Assembly (NCBI GenBank): GCA_000817115.1
Contig: JUEO01000001.1
Coordinates: 62,001-126,000, forward strand
Direction of reading: 5' to 3'
Source: a marine actinobacterium MedAcidi-G2B
Lineage (GTDB): Bacteria > Actinomycetota > Acidimicrobiia > Acidimicrobiales > MedAcidi-G1
DNA: 64,000 nt
Shown here: positions 35,994-43,873 of the stretch, piece after piece
Layout: each line of letters starts with the position of its first letter
How positions within the stretch are numbered: position 1 is the stretch's first letter
Position numbers and translations under genes: made by a program
The notes under the pieces: generated by a model
Seen by the model: the letters and a program-made list of their open reading frames with translations, nothing else
Database searches by the model: none
What the model was told of the DNA's origin: nothing

Positions 35994-36066
35994 AGGGCAG
36001 TGGCTCAACTGGTAGAGCATCGGTCTCCAAAACCGACGGTTGGGGGTTCGAGTCCCTCCTGCCCTG
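35994..36066 (+). tRNA. tRNA-Trp (CCA)
   Basis: The acceptor stem AGGGCAG pairs with CTGCCCT. The anticodon stem TCGGT/ACCGA encloses CTCCAAA, giving anticodon CCA. The T-loop reads GTTCGAGTC. The discriminator is G. It lies 65 bp before secE, so it is probably read through into the secE-nusG transcript. A short inverted repeat ATTCAA-TT-TTGAAT at 35967-35980 lies just upstream. Confidence 0.96.
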
Positions 36067-36131
36067 CGATGCAGTACGCATAATCCCCCTTATCCTAGTT
36101 TGTACCTTTCATACCGATCAGAGGCTTGACA

Positions 36132-36428
36132 ATGTCAATGAACCGAGAACAAAAGCGAATGCTTCAACGGCAAGGCGAAGTAGACGCGGATGGCGAACCT
36201 ATTCGTCAGCGACGAGAGACAAAGCAACAGCGAAATGAAGAACGTACTGGTTTTCGTCAGTTCCTGAGGGAAATACGTTCAGAGTTACGTAAAGTTGCTT
36301 GGCCGACGCGTTCGGAAACTACAAATTACGCTTTGGTCGTAATCATAACTATCGTGGCTTTGACCGCGATAATTGCTGGCCTTGATTGGCTTTTTTCTAA
36401 CTCCATACTTGAATTGTTTGATGTCTAA
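36132..36428 (+). CDS. secE: Preprotein translocase subunit SecE
   Basis: The product is about 98 aa, the essential small subunit of the SecYEG channel. A basic N-terminal half is followed by the conserved amphipathic LREIRSELRKVAWPTRSE. One membrane helix follows (about 68-90). I chose ATG 36132, about 7 bases after CAGAGG. A TTG at 36126 and an ATG at 36138 are alternatives. It overlaps nusG by one base (TAATG). Confidence 0.95.
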   Translation: MSMNREQKRMLQRQGEVDADGEPIRQRRETKQQRNEERTGFRQFLREIRSELRKVAWPTRSETTNYALVVIITIVALTAIIAGLDWLFSNSILELFDV

Positions 36429-37261
36429 TGAATACACCACAAGAAATTGAAACCACTACAACCGAAGAAGAGCAAACCGATGCAGTCGCAGAGGCTGCTG
36501 ACCTGTTGCCTATTGGTACAGCTGAAGTTAGCGAAGAAACGGAAGGCACTGAATCTCAAGATGCAGTAGAGATGTTAGACACTGCTTCGGAAACAGAAGA
36601 AAATCTTTGGAATTCAGATCAAGATGAACCGGAGACGATAGATGTTGAAGATCTGTTAGACGAGGTAGCAGACGAAGCGGCTGAACAATCCAGAAAACGC
36701 GCAAACAGTCCCTATGACCGTCCAGGAAAATGGTATGTCGTCCATACACAGTCTGGCTATGAGAATAAAGTTAGGAAAAACCTTGAAGCTCGTATTGCAA
36801 ATATGCATCTAGAGCAGAGCATTCTTGAAATCGTAGTCCCAATGGAAGATGTAGTTGAATTCCGAAGTGGCAAGAGAGTAAATGTTTCTAAAAAAGTATT
36901 TCCTGGGTATCTCTTAATTCGATGCCGACTCGACGACAGAGCTTGGAATGCGATTAGAGAAACACCAGGAATAGTTAATTTCGTAGGTGCTGCTGGTAAA
37001 CCTTCTCCACTCAAAAGACGAGAAGTAGAAGATTTCTTAATGGTCGAAGACGAATCTTCTCCAGAAACTCCAAAGAAGGCTAAAGCAAAACTTGGCTATG
37101 ACGTTGGAGAGACTGTTCGAGTCAAGGGGGGGCCTTTTGCAGACTTCTCAGGCGAGATCATAGAAATTAATGAAGAACAGTTAAAAGTAAAGGTAGTAGT
37201 TGACATTTTTGGTCGCGAGACACCCGTAGAACTTGAATTCTCTCAAGTAGCGCAACTTTGA
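36428..37261 (+). CDS. nusG: Transcription elongation/antitermination factor NusG
   Basis: The product is 277 aa. The first 95 residues or so are an acidic low-complexity extension (Glu/Thr/Asp), as seen in actinobacterial NusG. The NGN domain begins at GKWYVVHTQSGYENKV and includes FPGYLLIRC. A C-terminal KOW domain follows (VRVKGGPFADFSGEI). It binds RNA polymerase and couples to ribosomal S10 or Rho by family knowledge. Confidence 0.96.
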   Translation: MNTPQEIETTTTEEEQTDAVAEAADLLPIGTAEVSEETEGTESQDAVEMLDTASETEENLWNSDQDEPETIDVEDLLDEVADEAAEQSRKRANSPYDRPGKWYVVHTQSGYENKVRKNLEARIANMHLEQSILEIVVPMEDVVEFRSGKRVNVSKKVFPGYLLIRCRLDDRAWNAIRETPGIVNFVGAAGKPSPLKRREVEDFLMVEDESSPETPKKAKAKLGYDVGETVRVKGGPFADFSGEIIEINEEQLKVKVVVDIFGRETPVELEFSQVAQL

Positions 37262-37318
37262 TTAAATAAGAAGGTTGCCAAAATGACATCCTGCTCGCAG
37301 ACTTGAACGTTCATGAAA

Positions 37319-37338
37319 GTTGAAAGAAATCTTTCAAC
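37319..37338 (+). promoter_or_regulatory. Hairpin in the rplK leader
   Basis: A perfect 9-bp inverted repeat, GTTGAAAGA-AA-TCTTTCAAC, lies 21 bp before the rplK start codon. It could fold in mRNA just upstream of the ribosome-binding site. In E. coli the L11-L1 leader is the site of L1 autoregulation, so a control element is plausible here. No direct similarity to the L1 site was demonstrated. Confidence 0.4.
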
Positions 37339-37358
37339 TCGAAAGATGAGTTATAACA

Positions 37359-37784
37359 ATGGCCCAAAAACAAATATTAACAACCGTGAAAATTCAGATT
37401 CCAGCTGGATCAGCATCTCCTGCTCCTCCTGTGGGTACAGCTCTTGGACCTCATGGAGTAGCAATCATGGATTTTTGCAAGGAGTACAACGCAAAGACTG
37501 AAGATAAGCGGGGTCAAATAATCCCTGTAGAGATAACTATTTATGAAGATCGTTCTTTTACTTTCATTACAAAGACTCCACCAACTTCCTATCTAGTGAG
37601 ACAAGCTGCTGGATTAGAAAAAGCGTCTGAGAACCCTGGTCGGGAAGAAGCGGGGACTATTACTTGGGCACAAGTTGAAGAAATCGCAGAAGTTAAAATG
37701 CCTGATCTTAATGCTTTAGATATTGAGGGAGCGAAGCAGCAGGTTGCAGGAACAGCCCGCTCTATGGGAATTTCAGTTTCTTAA
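37359..37784 (+). CDS. rplK: 50S ribosomal protein L11
   Basis: The product is 141 aa, standard length. It starts [18 protein letters not shown], contains the Pro-rich [14 protein letters not shown] and the TKTPPTSYL segment, and ends in the RNA-binding domain with GTARSMGI. It forms the GTPase-associated stalk base with 23S rRNA and L10. Confidence 0.97.
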   Translation: MAQKQILTTVKIQIPAGSASPAPPVGTALGPHGVAIMDFCKEYNAKTEDKRGQIIPVEITIYEDRSFTFITKTPPTSYLVRQAAGLEKASENPGREEAGTITWAQVEEIAEVKMPDLNALDIEGAKQQVAGTARSMGISVS

Positions 37785-37799
37785 TTTAATGTGAAGTCG

Positions 37800-37843
37800 C
37801 CGTCTTACTTGACGGTTTGAGATAAGAAATACCTCGTCTTATC
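37800..37843 (+). promoter_or_regulatory. Two adjacent hairpins in the rplK-rplA spacer
   Basis: CCGTC-TTACTT-GACGG (37800-37815) is followed by GATAAGA, a 9-nt loop and TCTTATC (37821-37843). Together they fill most of the 99-bp spacer. They may be a processing or translational-control structure for L1. No T-tract follows, so termination is unlikely. Confidence 0.35.
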
Positions 37844-37883
37844 CAAGTTAACGACACTTGAGGAAGCCAGGAGGAATGGCGAA

Positions 37884-38579
37884 ATGAGTAAAAAAGGAAA
37901 GCGTTATAACGACGCGCTAACCAAATATGATTCCCAACATCATCATGGGGGTCAAGAATCAATTGAAATTGTGCGTTCTTTAGCTCAAGCGAAATTTGAT
38001 GAAACTATAGATTTAGTTGTTCGTCTTGGAGTTGATCCTCGCAAATCTGAAGAAATGGTAAGAGGTACAGTAGCTCTGCCTTCCGGAACAGGAAAAAATG
38101 TGAAAGTTGCTGTCTTCGCACAAGGTGAGGCTGCAACAGCTGCTAAAGAAGCAGGTGCAGATTATGTCGGCGCTGACGATTTAGCTACAGAGGTAGAAGG
38201 CGGAATGCTTGATTTTGATGTAGCAATTTCCACCCCAGACATGATGCCGACTGTCGGAAAACTTGGTAGAGCTCTTGGTCCACGAGGGTTGATGCCAAAT
38301 CCAAAATCAGGGACAGTAACTGACGACCCGGCAAAAGCAGTTCAAGATTTTAAAGGTGGAAAAGTTGAGTTTCGAACTGACCGTTATGGAAACGTACAGG
38401 TTCCAATCGGCAAGGCTTCGTTTGAAATTTCAAGTTTGGTTGCAAACTTAAACGCTGTTGTAGAAGAATTAGAGAGGCTTAAGCCCTCCTCGTCAAAGGG
38501 TAGATACTTTAAAAAAGTATCTATTTCTTCAACGATGGGGCCAAGTGTTTTGATCGATCCACAGAATCTGAGTGCATAG
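37884..38579 (+). CDS. rplA: 50S ribosomal protein L1
   Basis: The product is 231 aa, family-typical. Signatures include VRGTVALPSGTGKNVKVAVF and LGRALGPRGLMPNPKSGT. An AGGAGG-type site precedes the ATG at 37884. L1 forms the mobile L1 stalk and often represses its own operon. Confidence 0.97.
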   Translation: MSKKGKRYNDALTKYDSQHHHGGQESIEIVRSLAQAKFDETIDLVVRLGVDPRKSEEMVRGTVALPSGTGKNVKVAVFAQGEAATAAKEAGADYVGADDLATEVEGGMLDFDVAISTPDMMPTVGKLGRALGPRGLMPNPKSGTVTDDPAKAVQDFKGGKVEFRTDRYGNVQVPIGKASFEISSLVANLNAVVEELERLKPSSSKGRYFKKVSISSTMGPSVLIDPQNLSA

Positions 38580-38607
38580 TTTCTCACTAGAGGGTGGCGA
38601 TAAGCCA

Positions 38608-38760
38608 AGGTTCGGCTAACCTTTCTTGACAATTAAATTGCTCACCAAAGACCTCCGGGTTGTTGAACAACATAACTGAAGCATTTACGAGTGCTTCTGC
38701 CCGAGCAGGAGAGCCTCAGGTTTCTAACTTGACTAGTAGTCAAGTGTGATCTTCGGTGAG
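38608..38760 (+). promoter_or_regulatory. Probable L10 leader (ribosomal protein autoregulatory RNA) upstream of rplJ
   Basis: The 228-bp spacer between rplA and rplJ is rich in pairing. A hairpin AAGGTT-CGGCT-AACCTT lies at 38608-38624. A long-range closing stem CTCACC (38642-38647) pairs with GGTGAG (38755-38760), continued after a 2-nt internal loop by AGA/TCT. Inside are two hairpins: GAAGCA/TGCTTC, and CTTGACT-AGT-AGTCAAG at 38728-38744. A multibranched closed structure upstream of rplJ is the expected architecture of the L10(L12) autoregulatory leader. A TTGACA lies at 38627 but I see no matching -10. Confidence 0.55.
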
Positions 38761-38807
38761 TGACAATAACCGGAAGAACTAAAGAAACGAAAAGGAGGCA
38801 ACTGAGC

Positions 38808-39566
38808 ATGGGAGAAATCCGAAACCAAAAAGCCGCAATAGTTGAAGAAGTTCGTGATCGAATTGCTAGTACAGAAGCACTAGTACTTACCGAATATCGT
38901 GGATTAGACGTTCCCGCTCTTGCCGAGTTGCGTGCAGCTTTGAGAGCAGCCGGTGGTGAATACAAGGTATACAAAAATACTTTGGTTCGGTTAGCAGTTC
39001 ATGAACTAGATCTAGACCTTGAGGAATTATTAGTAGGACCAACAGCTCTTGCGTTTGTCGCCGAAAAACCAGACGGAACAAAAGGAGATGCAGCTGCTGT
39101 TGCAAAAGCATTAAAAGATTTTGCGGAAGACAACGATTCTCTTGTTGTAAAAGGCGGATTATTAGATGGGGAACTTCTTTCCCCAGCACAGATTGAATCA
39201 CTAGCCAAACTTCCGCCACGAGAAGTATTACTTGCCCAAATTGCTGGCGCACTGGCCGCACCACTTCAAAAATTTGCTGGATTACTCAATGCTTTGCCGC
39301 AGAATATGGCGTATGCATTAAAAGCATTATTGGATGAGAGAGCAGCAGGAGCTCCAGCGGAAGAGGCTCCAGTAGAAGAGGTTCCAGCGGAAGAAGTTTC
39401 AGTGGAAGAAGCTTCAACAGAAGATGCTCCAGTGGAAGAAGTGGAAGAAGCTTCAACAGAAGATGCTCCAGTGGAAGAAGTGGAAGAAGTGGAAGAAGCT
39501 TCAACAGAAGAGATCGAAGAAATAGAAATCGATGAGGCTACGGCCGAAGAAAGTGAGGAAAGTTAA
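38808..39566 (+). CDS. rplJ: 50S ribosomal protein L10 with long acidic repeat tail
   Basis: The product is about 252 aa from the ATG at 38808, which follows AAAGGAGG at 38791-38798. An upstream opening at 38760 lies in the leader structure. The first 175 residues are a normal L10 with the rRNA-binding N-domain and the helix that binds L7/L12 dimers. The last 75 are Glu-rich low-complexity sequence made of repeats such as [13 protein letters not shown]. Typical L10 is 165-180 aa. Confidence 0.95.
   Translation: MGEIRNQKAAIVEEVRDRIASTEALVLTEYRGLDVPALAELRAALRAAGGEYKVYKNTLVRLAVHELDLDLEELLVGPTALAFVAEKPDGTKGDAAAVAKALKDFAEDNDSLVVKGGLLDGELLSPAQIESLAKLPPREVLLAQIAGALAAPLQKFAGLLNALPQNMAYALKALLDERAAGAPAEEAPVEEVPAEEVSVEEASTEDAPVEEVEEASTEDAPVEEVEEVEEASTEEIEEIEIDEATAEESEES
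39411..39512 (+). repeat. 39-bp tandem repeat in the rplJ tail
   Basis: Two exact 39-bp copies (39411-39449 and 39450-39488) encode [14 protein letters not shown] 9-bp partial repeat GTGGAAGAA and a third partial unit follow. Degenerate 15-bp relatives lie just upstream. The unit length is a multiple of three, so copy-number change would keep the reading frame. Confidence 0.85.
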
Positions 39567-39568
39567 TT

Positions 39569-39955
39569 ATGGCTACCAAAGAAGAGGTTCTAGATGCCAT
39601 CGCAGAGATGAGTGTTTTAGAACTAAGTGAGTTATTAAGTGAGTTTGAAGAAAAATTTGGAGTTACTGCAGCAGCTCCGGTTGCAGCAGTAGCTGCAGCC
39701 CCAGCCGCTTCAGATGGAGATGCTGCTGGCGGTTCAGAGGAGCAAGATTCATTTGACGTGGTTCTTGCTGATGCAGGTGACAAAAAGATCCAAGTCATTA
39801 AAGAAGTAAGAGGACTTACTAATCTTGGACTTAAAGACGCCAAAGACCTTGTTGATGGTGCTCCTAGCACTGTGCTCGAAGGTGCCTCAAAAGAGGATGC
39901 AGAAAAAGCCAAAGAAGCACTTGAAGCTGCTGGTGGTTCAGTAGAACTTAAGTAG
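39569..39955 (+). CDS. rplL: 50S ribosomal protein L7/L12
   Basis: The product is 128 aa. It has an N-terminal dimerisation helix, an Ala-rich hinge and a C-terminal factor-binding domain, with [21 protein letters not shown] and [11 protein letters not shown]. It starts 2 bp after the rplJ stop, as usual for the L10-L12 pair. Confidence 0.97.
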   Translation: MATKEEVLDAIAEMSVLELSELLSEFEEKFGVTAAAPVAAVAAAPAASDGDAAGGSEEQDSFDVVLADAGDKKIQVIKEVRGLTNLGLKDAKDLVDGAPSTVLEGASKEDAEKAKEALEAAGGSVELK

Positions 39956-39960
39956 TAAAA

Positions 39961-40091
39961 AGGTTGCCAAAAATTTTCTCTCTAACCATTTAAATTTGGA
40001 AAGAAAAAGAATGATTTGTTTTGAAAAAACAGTCGTTTAAGCAAAATATTTATTCAAAAAGAGAAAATATTGAGAAATTTTTGGCAAACCA
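39961..40091 (+). promoter_or_regulatory. Long-range inverted repeat in the rplL-rpoB spacer
   Basis: GGTTGCCAAAAATTTTCTC at 39961-39979 is nearly the reverse complement of GAGAAATTTTTGGCAAACC at 40073-40091. The two arms differ by one inserted base on each side. The loop is about 93 nt and AT-rich. The spacer (279 bp) is the usual site of attenuation or RNA processing between ribosomal-protein and polymerase genes in other bacteria. Confidence 0.5.
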
Positions 40092-40127
40092 GCCACAAGG
40101 CTTATTTAAGAAGCTTTTACTTAGGGG

Positions 40128-40157
40128 TTGCAGAGACACCAATGCTCTGACTATGAT
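40128..40157 (+). promoter_or_regulatory. Candidate rpoB promoter
   Basis: TATGAT at 40152-40157 is a good -10 match. TTGCAG lies 18 bp upstream at 40128-40133 and is a poor -35 match. The location, about 80 bp before rpoB and after the inverted-repeat structure, fits an internal promoter. The call is weak because it rests on hexamers only. A further imperfect hairpin (GCTGG...CCAGC) lies between 40163 and 40195. Confidence 0.3.
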
Positions 40158-40234
40158 CCCTTTGCTGGCCTTACTTTTTAAAGAAAGACCAGCACTGCCC
40201 ACCATCCGTTTTTCCTGGCCCAGGAGTTTTGCTA

Positions 40235-43200
40235 GTGTCTGTTCGCCCTTTTGACCGGGAACGGTATTCGTTCGGAAATCTTGAGGATACTCTTGATCTT
40301 CCAGACCTGATTGCGATCCAAAGAGAGTCATTTCAATGGTTTCTCAATCAAGGTATAACGGATACGTTCCGAGATATCAGCCCTATAACCGATTTTAGTG
40401 AAACCCTTTCACTTGAGTTCGTCTTTGATCCCAAAGACGAAGATCTATGCCCACCACCCAAGTTCACGGTAGAAGAATGCCGAGAACGGGATATGACATA
40501 TTCATCTTCAATTTTTGTTCGCGCTACCTTCATGAACAGAGACACTGGAGAGATCAAAGAACAAACTGTCTTTATAGGTGATTTCCCGCGAATGACAGAA
40601 AAGGGAACATTTATAATAAATGGCACCGAGAGAGTTATTGTTTCCCAATTAGTTCGGTCACCAGGAGTCATATTTGAACCTGGAGAGCGATATCGGTTAC
40701 GCAACCTTTCAAAGCATCAACTAGTAAAGGGAACCATTCATCCTTATCGGGGAGAGTGGATTGAATTTGATGTTGAGCAAAAGCCAGGAAAAGACGTTAC
40801 TGCCGGAACCAAGGTAGCAAGAAAACGTCGCTTATCAATGTTCACTCTTCTACGTGCTCTTGGGTACGGCGAAGAAAATTATCCTGGGTTCTTACCAAAA
40901 CTTGTAAATTATTTTGATTTCCTAGAAGGGCAATGGGAAAAAGATAAAGACAACCATGTAACCGAGGAAGAGGCATTACTTGAAATATACAAGCGTGTTC
41001 GCCCCGGTGAACCAGCTTCAGTTGAAGCAGCACGCGCATATTTACGAAACGCATTCTTTGAATCTCGCCGCTATGACCTTTCACGCGTTGGCCGTTACAA
41101 ACTAAATCGAAAACTCGGTCCAGAGATACAGAAACTTGAAGAACTCTTTAATATTGAACTTGAGAAACCTGAAGAAGATCAAACAGTTCTAACTCGCTCA
41201 GAAGTTCTCGCAACTTGTACCTATTTATTGCACCTAGCAAAAGGTGAACCGGGCTACCGTCTTGATGATCAAGACCATTTTGCAAACCGGAGGGTTCGTT
41301 CAGTAGGAGAGCTCATACAAAATCAGGTTCGAATTGGCTTGTCTCGTTTAGAACGAGTCGTTAGGGAAAGAATGACCACACAAGATGTGGAATCAATCAC
41401 CCCTACAACCTTGATAAATATTCGACCAGTAGTAGCTGCAATCAAAGAGTTCTTTGGAGCCAGCCAACTTTCTCAGTTCATGGATCAAGTAAATCCTTTA
41501 TCCGGTTTGAACCATCGTCGTCGCTTATCAGCACTTGGACCCGGTGGTTTATCTCGGGAAAGAGCAGGCTTTGAAGTAAGAGATGTTCACTTCTCTCACT
41601 ATGGACGTATGTGCCCGATTGAGACACCAGAGGGTCCAAATATTGGACTTATCGGAGGTTTAGCAACTTACGGACAAGTAAACGACTTCGGATTCATCGA
41701 ATCTCCTTATCGTGTCGTTAGGAACGGTAAAGTAACCGACGAAGTTCGTTATCTTGCAGCAGATGAAGAAGAAGAGTATGTAGTAGCTCAAGCAAATGCT
41801 CCTCTTGACAAGAATGGAAAGTTCATAAACGACAGGGTATTAGTACGTCAGTCACCACAAGCAGCGTCCTTGACCGACTTAAAACTTCAACTTGAAAGAG
41901 ATGTTTTCTTCGGGGCTACGACAGAAATTTCTTACGTTCCAGGTGATGAAGTTCAGTTAATGGATATTTCACCGAAACAAATTGTTTCGGTTGCTACTGC
42001 ACTGATCCCATTCCTTGAACATGATGACGCCAATAGAGCATTGATGGGTGCGAATATGCAGCGACAAGCTGTTCCGTTGCTACGAAGTGAAGCTCCATAT
42101 ATTGGAACCGGAATTGAAGCTAAAGCAGCGCATGACGCAGCGGACATGATCTTGGCTCTTGAAGGAGGAACCGTAACAGAAGTTGATGGTATAGCTATAA
42201 CTGTTGAATACCGGAAAGCGCCCGAAGGCCATGATTCGTCAACCGTGAGACATGAACTATTGAAGTTCCAGCGCTCAAATCAAAACACATGTATAAACCA
42301 GAAAGCACTTGTTTCTCCTGGCGACAAGGTAAAGAAAGGTCAGGTTTTAGCTGATGGGCCTTCTACTGATGGAGGAGAAATTGCATTAGGAAAGAACCTT
42401 CTAGTCGCCTTTATGTGCTGGGAAGGTTACAACTTTGAAGATGCGATAATTATTTCTGAGCGTTTAGTAAAAGACGATGTGCTTACTTCTGTACACATTC
42501 ACGAACATGAAGTTGATGCACGTGACACAAAACTAGGGCCAGAAGAAATTACGAGAGATATTCCAAATCTCTCAGATGAAATCATGGCAGATCTTGACGA
42601 TTTGGGAATCGTCAGAGTTGGAGCCGAGGTCGGTCCAGGGGATGTATTGGTCGGCAAAGTTACTCCAAAAGGAGAAACAGAACTGACACCAGAAGAGCGT
42701 CTATTACGCGCAATCTTTGGTGAAAAAGCTAGAGAAGTCCGTGATACCTCAATGAAGGTTCCCCATGGAGAAACAGGAAAGGTAATTGACGTAAAAGTCT
42801 TCAACCGAGATGAAGGCGACGAATTGCCACCTGGAGTTAACCAACTCGTCCGTGTTTATGTTGCTCAAAAACGCAAGATCAGTGTTGGAGACAAGTTGGC
42901 GGGACGTCATGGGAATAAGGGAGTTATTTCGAAAGTTCTGCCAATTGAAGACATGCCTTACATGGCAGACGGGACGCCGGTAGATATTATTCTAAATCCT
43001 CTTGGAGTCCCATCGAGAATGAATGTAGGTCAAGTCTTAGAAGCTCATCTCGGATACTGTGCTCGTTGGGGATGGGAAGTAAATGGCCAGCAAGAAGGTA
43101 ACGATCCAATTAGAGGAACGGAAAAAAAGACTCGCCCCTCTACCGCCCCTGCTGTTCACGTCGCTACTCCAGTCTTTGATGGAGCGCACTGGGATGAAGA

Positions 43201-43834
43201 AGACCAAGCAGGAAAGCACCCTACGATTCAGAAAATACTGACCAATATTAATCCTGAAGCATCTTCAGGTGACAGGTTGATTGGAATAGATGGTAAAGCG
43301 ACCCTATACAACGGTCGAACTGGAGAGCCTTACGATAATGAAGTGACACTTGGGTATGTCTATATCCTCAAATTGGCTCACTTGATTGACGATAAGGTGC
43401 ATGCACGTTCTACCGGTCCATACTCCATGATCACCCAACAACCACTTGGCGGTAAAGCGCAGTTCGGTGGTCAGCGGTTTGGAGAAATGGAAGTATGGGC
43501 GCTTGAGGCCTATGGTGCTGCCTATTGTCTTCAAGAATTACTGACAATCAAATCAGATGATGTCTTGGGTCGAGTTCGCGTTTATGAATCAATAGTTAAA
43601 GGCGACAATATCCCAGAACCAGGTATCCCTGAAAGTTTCAAAGTTCTAATTAAAGAGATGCAGTCACTTTGCTTAGATGTTGAAGTATTAGACCAAGATG
43701 GTCAACAAGTTGAAATAAGAGAACTAGACGAAGATGTCTATAGAGCAACAGAGGAACTTGGCATTGATCTATCTCGCCCAGAACGAGGTTCGGACGATGA
43801 AGATGAACGCCGAAATGTCGGTGTTCTCAGATAA
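40235..43834 (+). CDS. rpoB: DNA-directed RNA polymerase subunit beta
   Basis: The product is about 1199 aa. GTG 40235 is chosen because CAGGAG (40221-40226) lies eight bases upstream; a TTG at 40229 is too close. The rifampicin region reads [18 protein letters not shown] and continues [18 protein letters not shown]. The Asp, His and Ser positions most often linked to resistance are wild type. The catalytic-site segments near [11 protein letters not shown] and [10 protein letters not shown] are intact. It is a full-length actinobacterial-type beta subunit. Confidence 0.97.
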   Translation: MSVRPFDRERYSFGNLEDTLDLPDLIAIQRESFQWFLNQGITDTFRDISPITDFSETLSLEFVFDPKDEDLCPPPKFTVEECRERDMTYSSSIFVRATFMNRDTGEIKEQTVFIGDFPRMTEKGTFIINGTERVIVSQLVRSPGVIFEPGERYRLRNLSKHQLVKGTIHPYRGEWIEFDVEQKPGKDVTAGTKVARKRRLSMFTLLRALGYGEENYPGFLPKLVNYFDFLEGQWEKDKDNHVTEEEALLEIYKRVRPGEPASVEAARAYLRNAFFESRRYDLSRVGRYKLNRKLGPEIQKLEELFNIELEKPEEDQTVLTRSEVLATCTYLLHLAKGEPGYRLDDQDHFANRRVRSVGELIQNQVRIGLSRLERVVRERMTTQDVESITPTTLINIRPVVAAIKEFFGASQLSQFMDQVNPLSGLNHRRRLSALGPGGLSRERAGFEVRDVHFSHYGRMCPIETPEGPNIGLIGGLATYGQVNDFGFIESPYRVVRNGKVTDEVRYLAADEEEEYVVAQANAPLDKNGKFINDRVLVRQSPQAASLTDLKLQLERDVFFGATTEISYVPGDEVQLMDISPKQIVSVATALIPFLEHDDANRALMGANMQRQAVPLLRSEAPYIGTGIEAKAAHDAADMILALEGGTVTEVDGIAITVEYRKAPEGHDSSTVRHELLKFQRSNQNTCINQKALVSPGDKVKKGQVLADGPSTDGGEIALGKNLLVAFMCWEGYNFEDAIIISERLVKDDVLTSVHIHEHEVDARDTKLGPEEITRDIPNLSDEIMADLDDLGIVRVGAEVGPGDVLVGKVTPKGETELTPEERLLRAIFGEKAREVRDTSMKVPHGETGKVIDVKVFNRDEGDELPPGVNQLVRVYVAQKRKISVGDKLAGRHGNKGVISKVLPIEDMPYMADGTPVDIILNPLGVPSRMNVGQVLEAHLGYCARWGWEVNGQQEGNDPIRGTEKKTRPSTAPAVHVATPVFDGAHWDEEDQAGKHPTIQKILTNINPEASSGDRLIGIDGKATLYNGRTGEPYDNEVTLGYVYILKLAHLIDDKVHARSTGPYSMITQQPLGGKAQFGGQRFGEMEVWALEAYGAAYCLQELLTIKSDDVLGRVRVYESIVKGDNIPEPGIPESFKVLIKEMQSLCLDVEVLDQDGQQVEIRELDEDVYRATEELGIDLSRPERGSDDEDERRNVGVLR

Positions 43835-43873
43835 GTATTAGCCCAAATCAGATAAAATTTAGGAAAAAAACAA

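Noticed and set aside
38627-38650. Promoter with TTGACA at 38627 before rplJ
   Set aside because: No acceptable -10 hexamer lies 16-19 bp downstream, and the segment belongs to the folded leader.
40021-40254. A 77-codon forward ORF between rplL and rpoB
   Set aside because: It starts with TTG without a ribosome-binding site, crosses the inverted-repeat region and overlaps the rpoB start out of frame. Its composition is AT-rich and no family features are visible.
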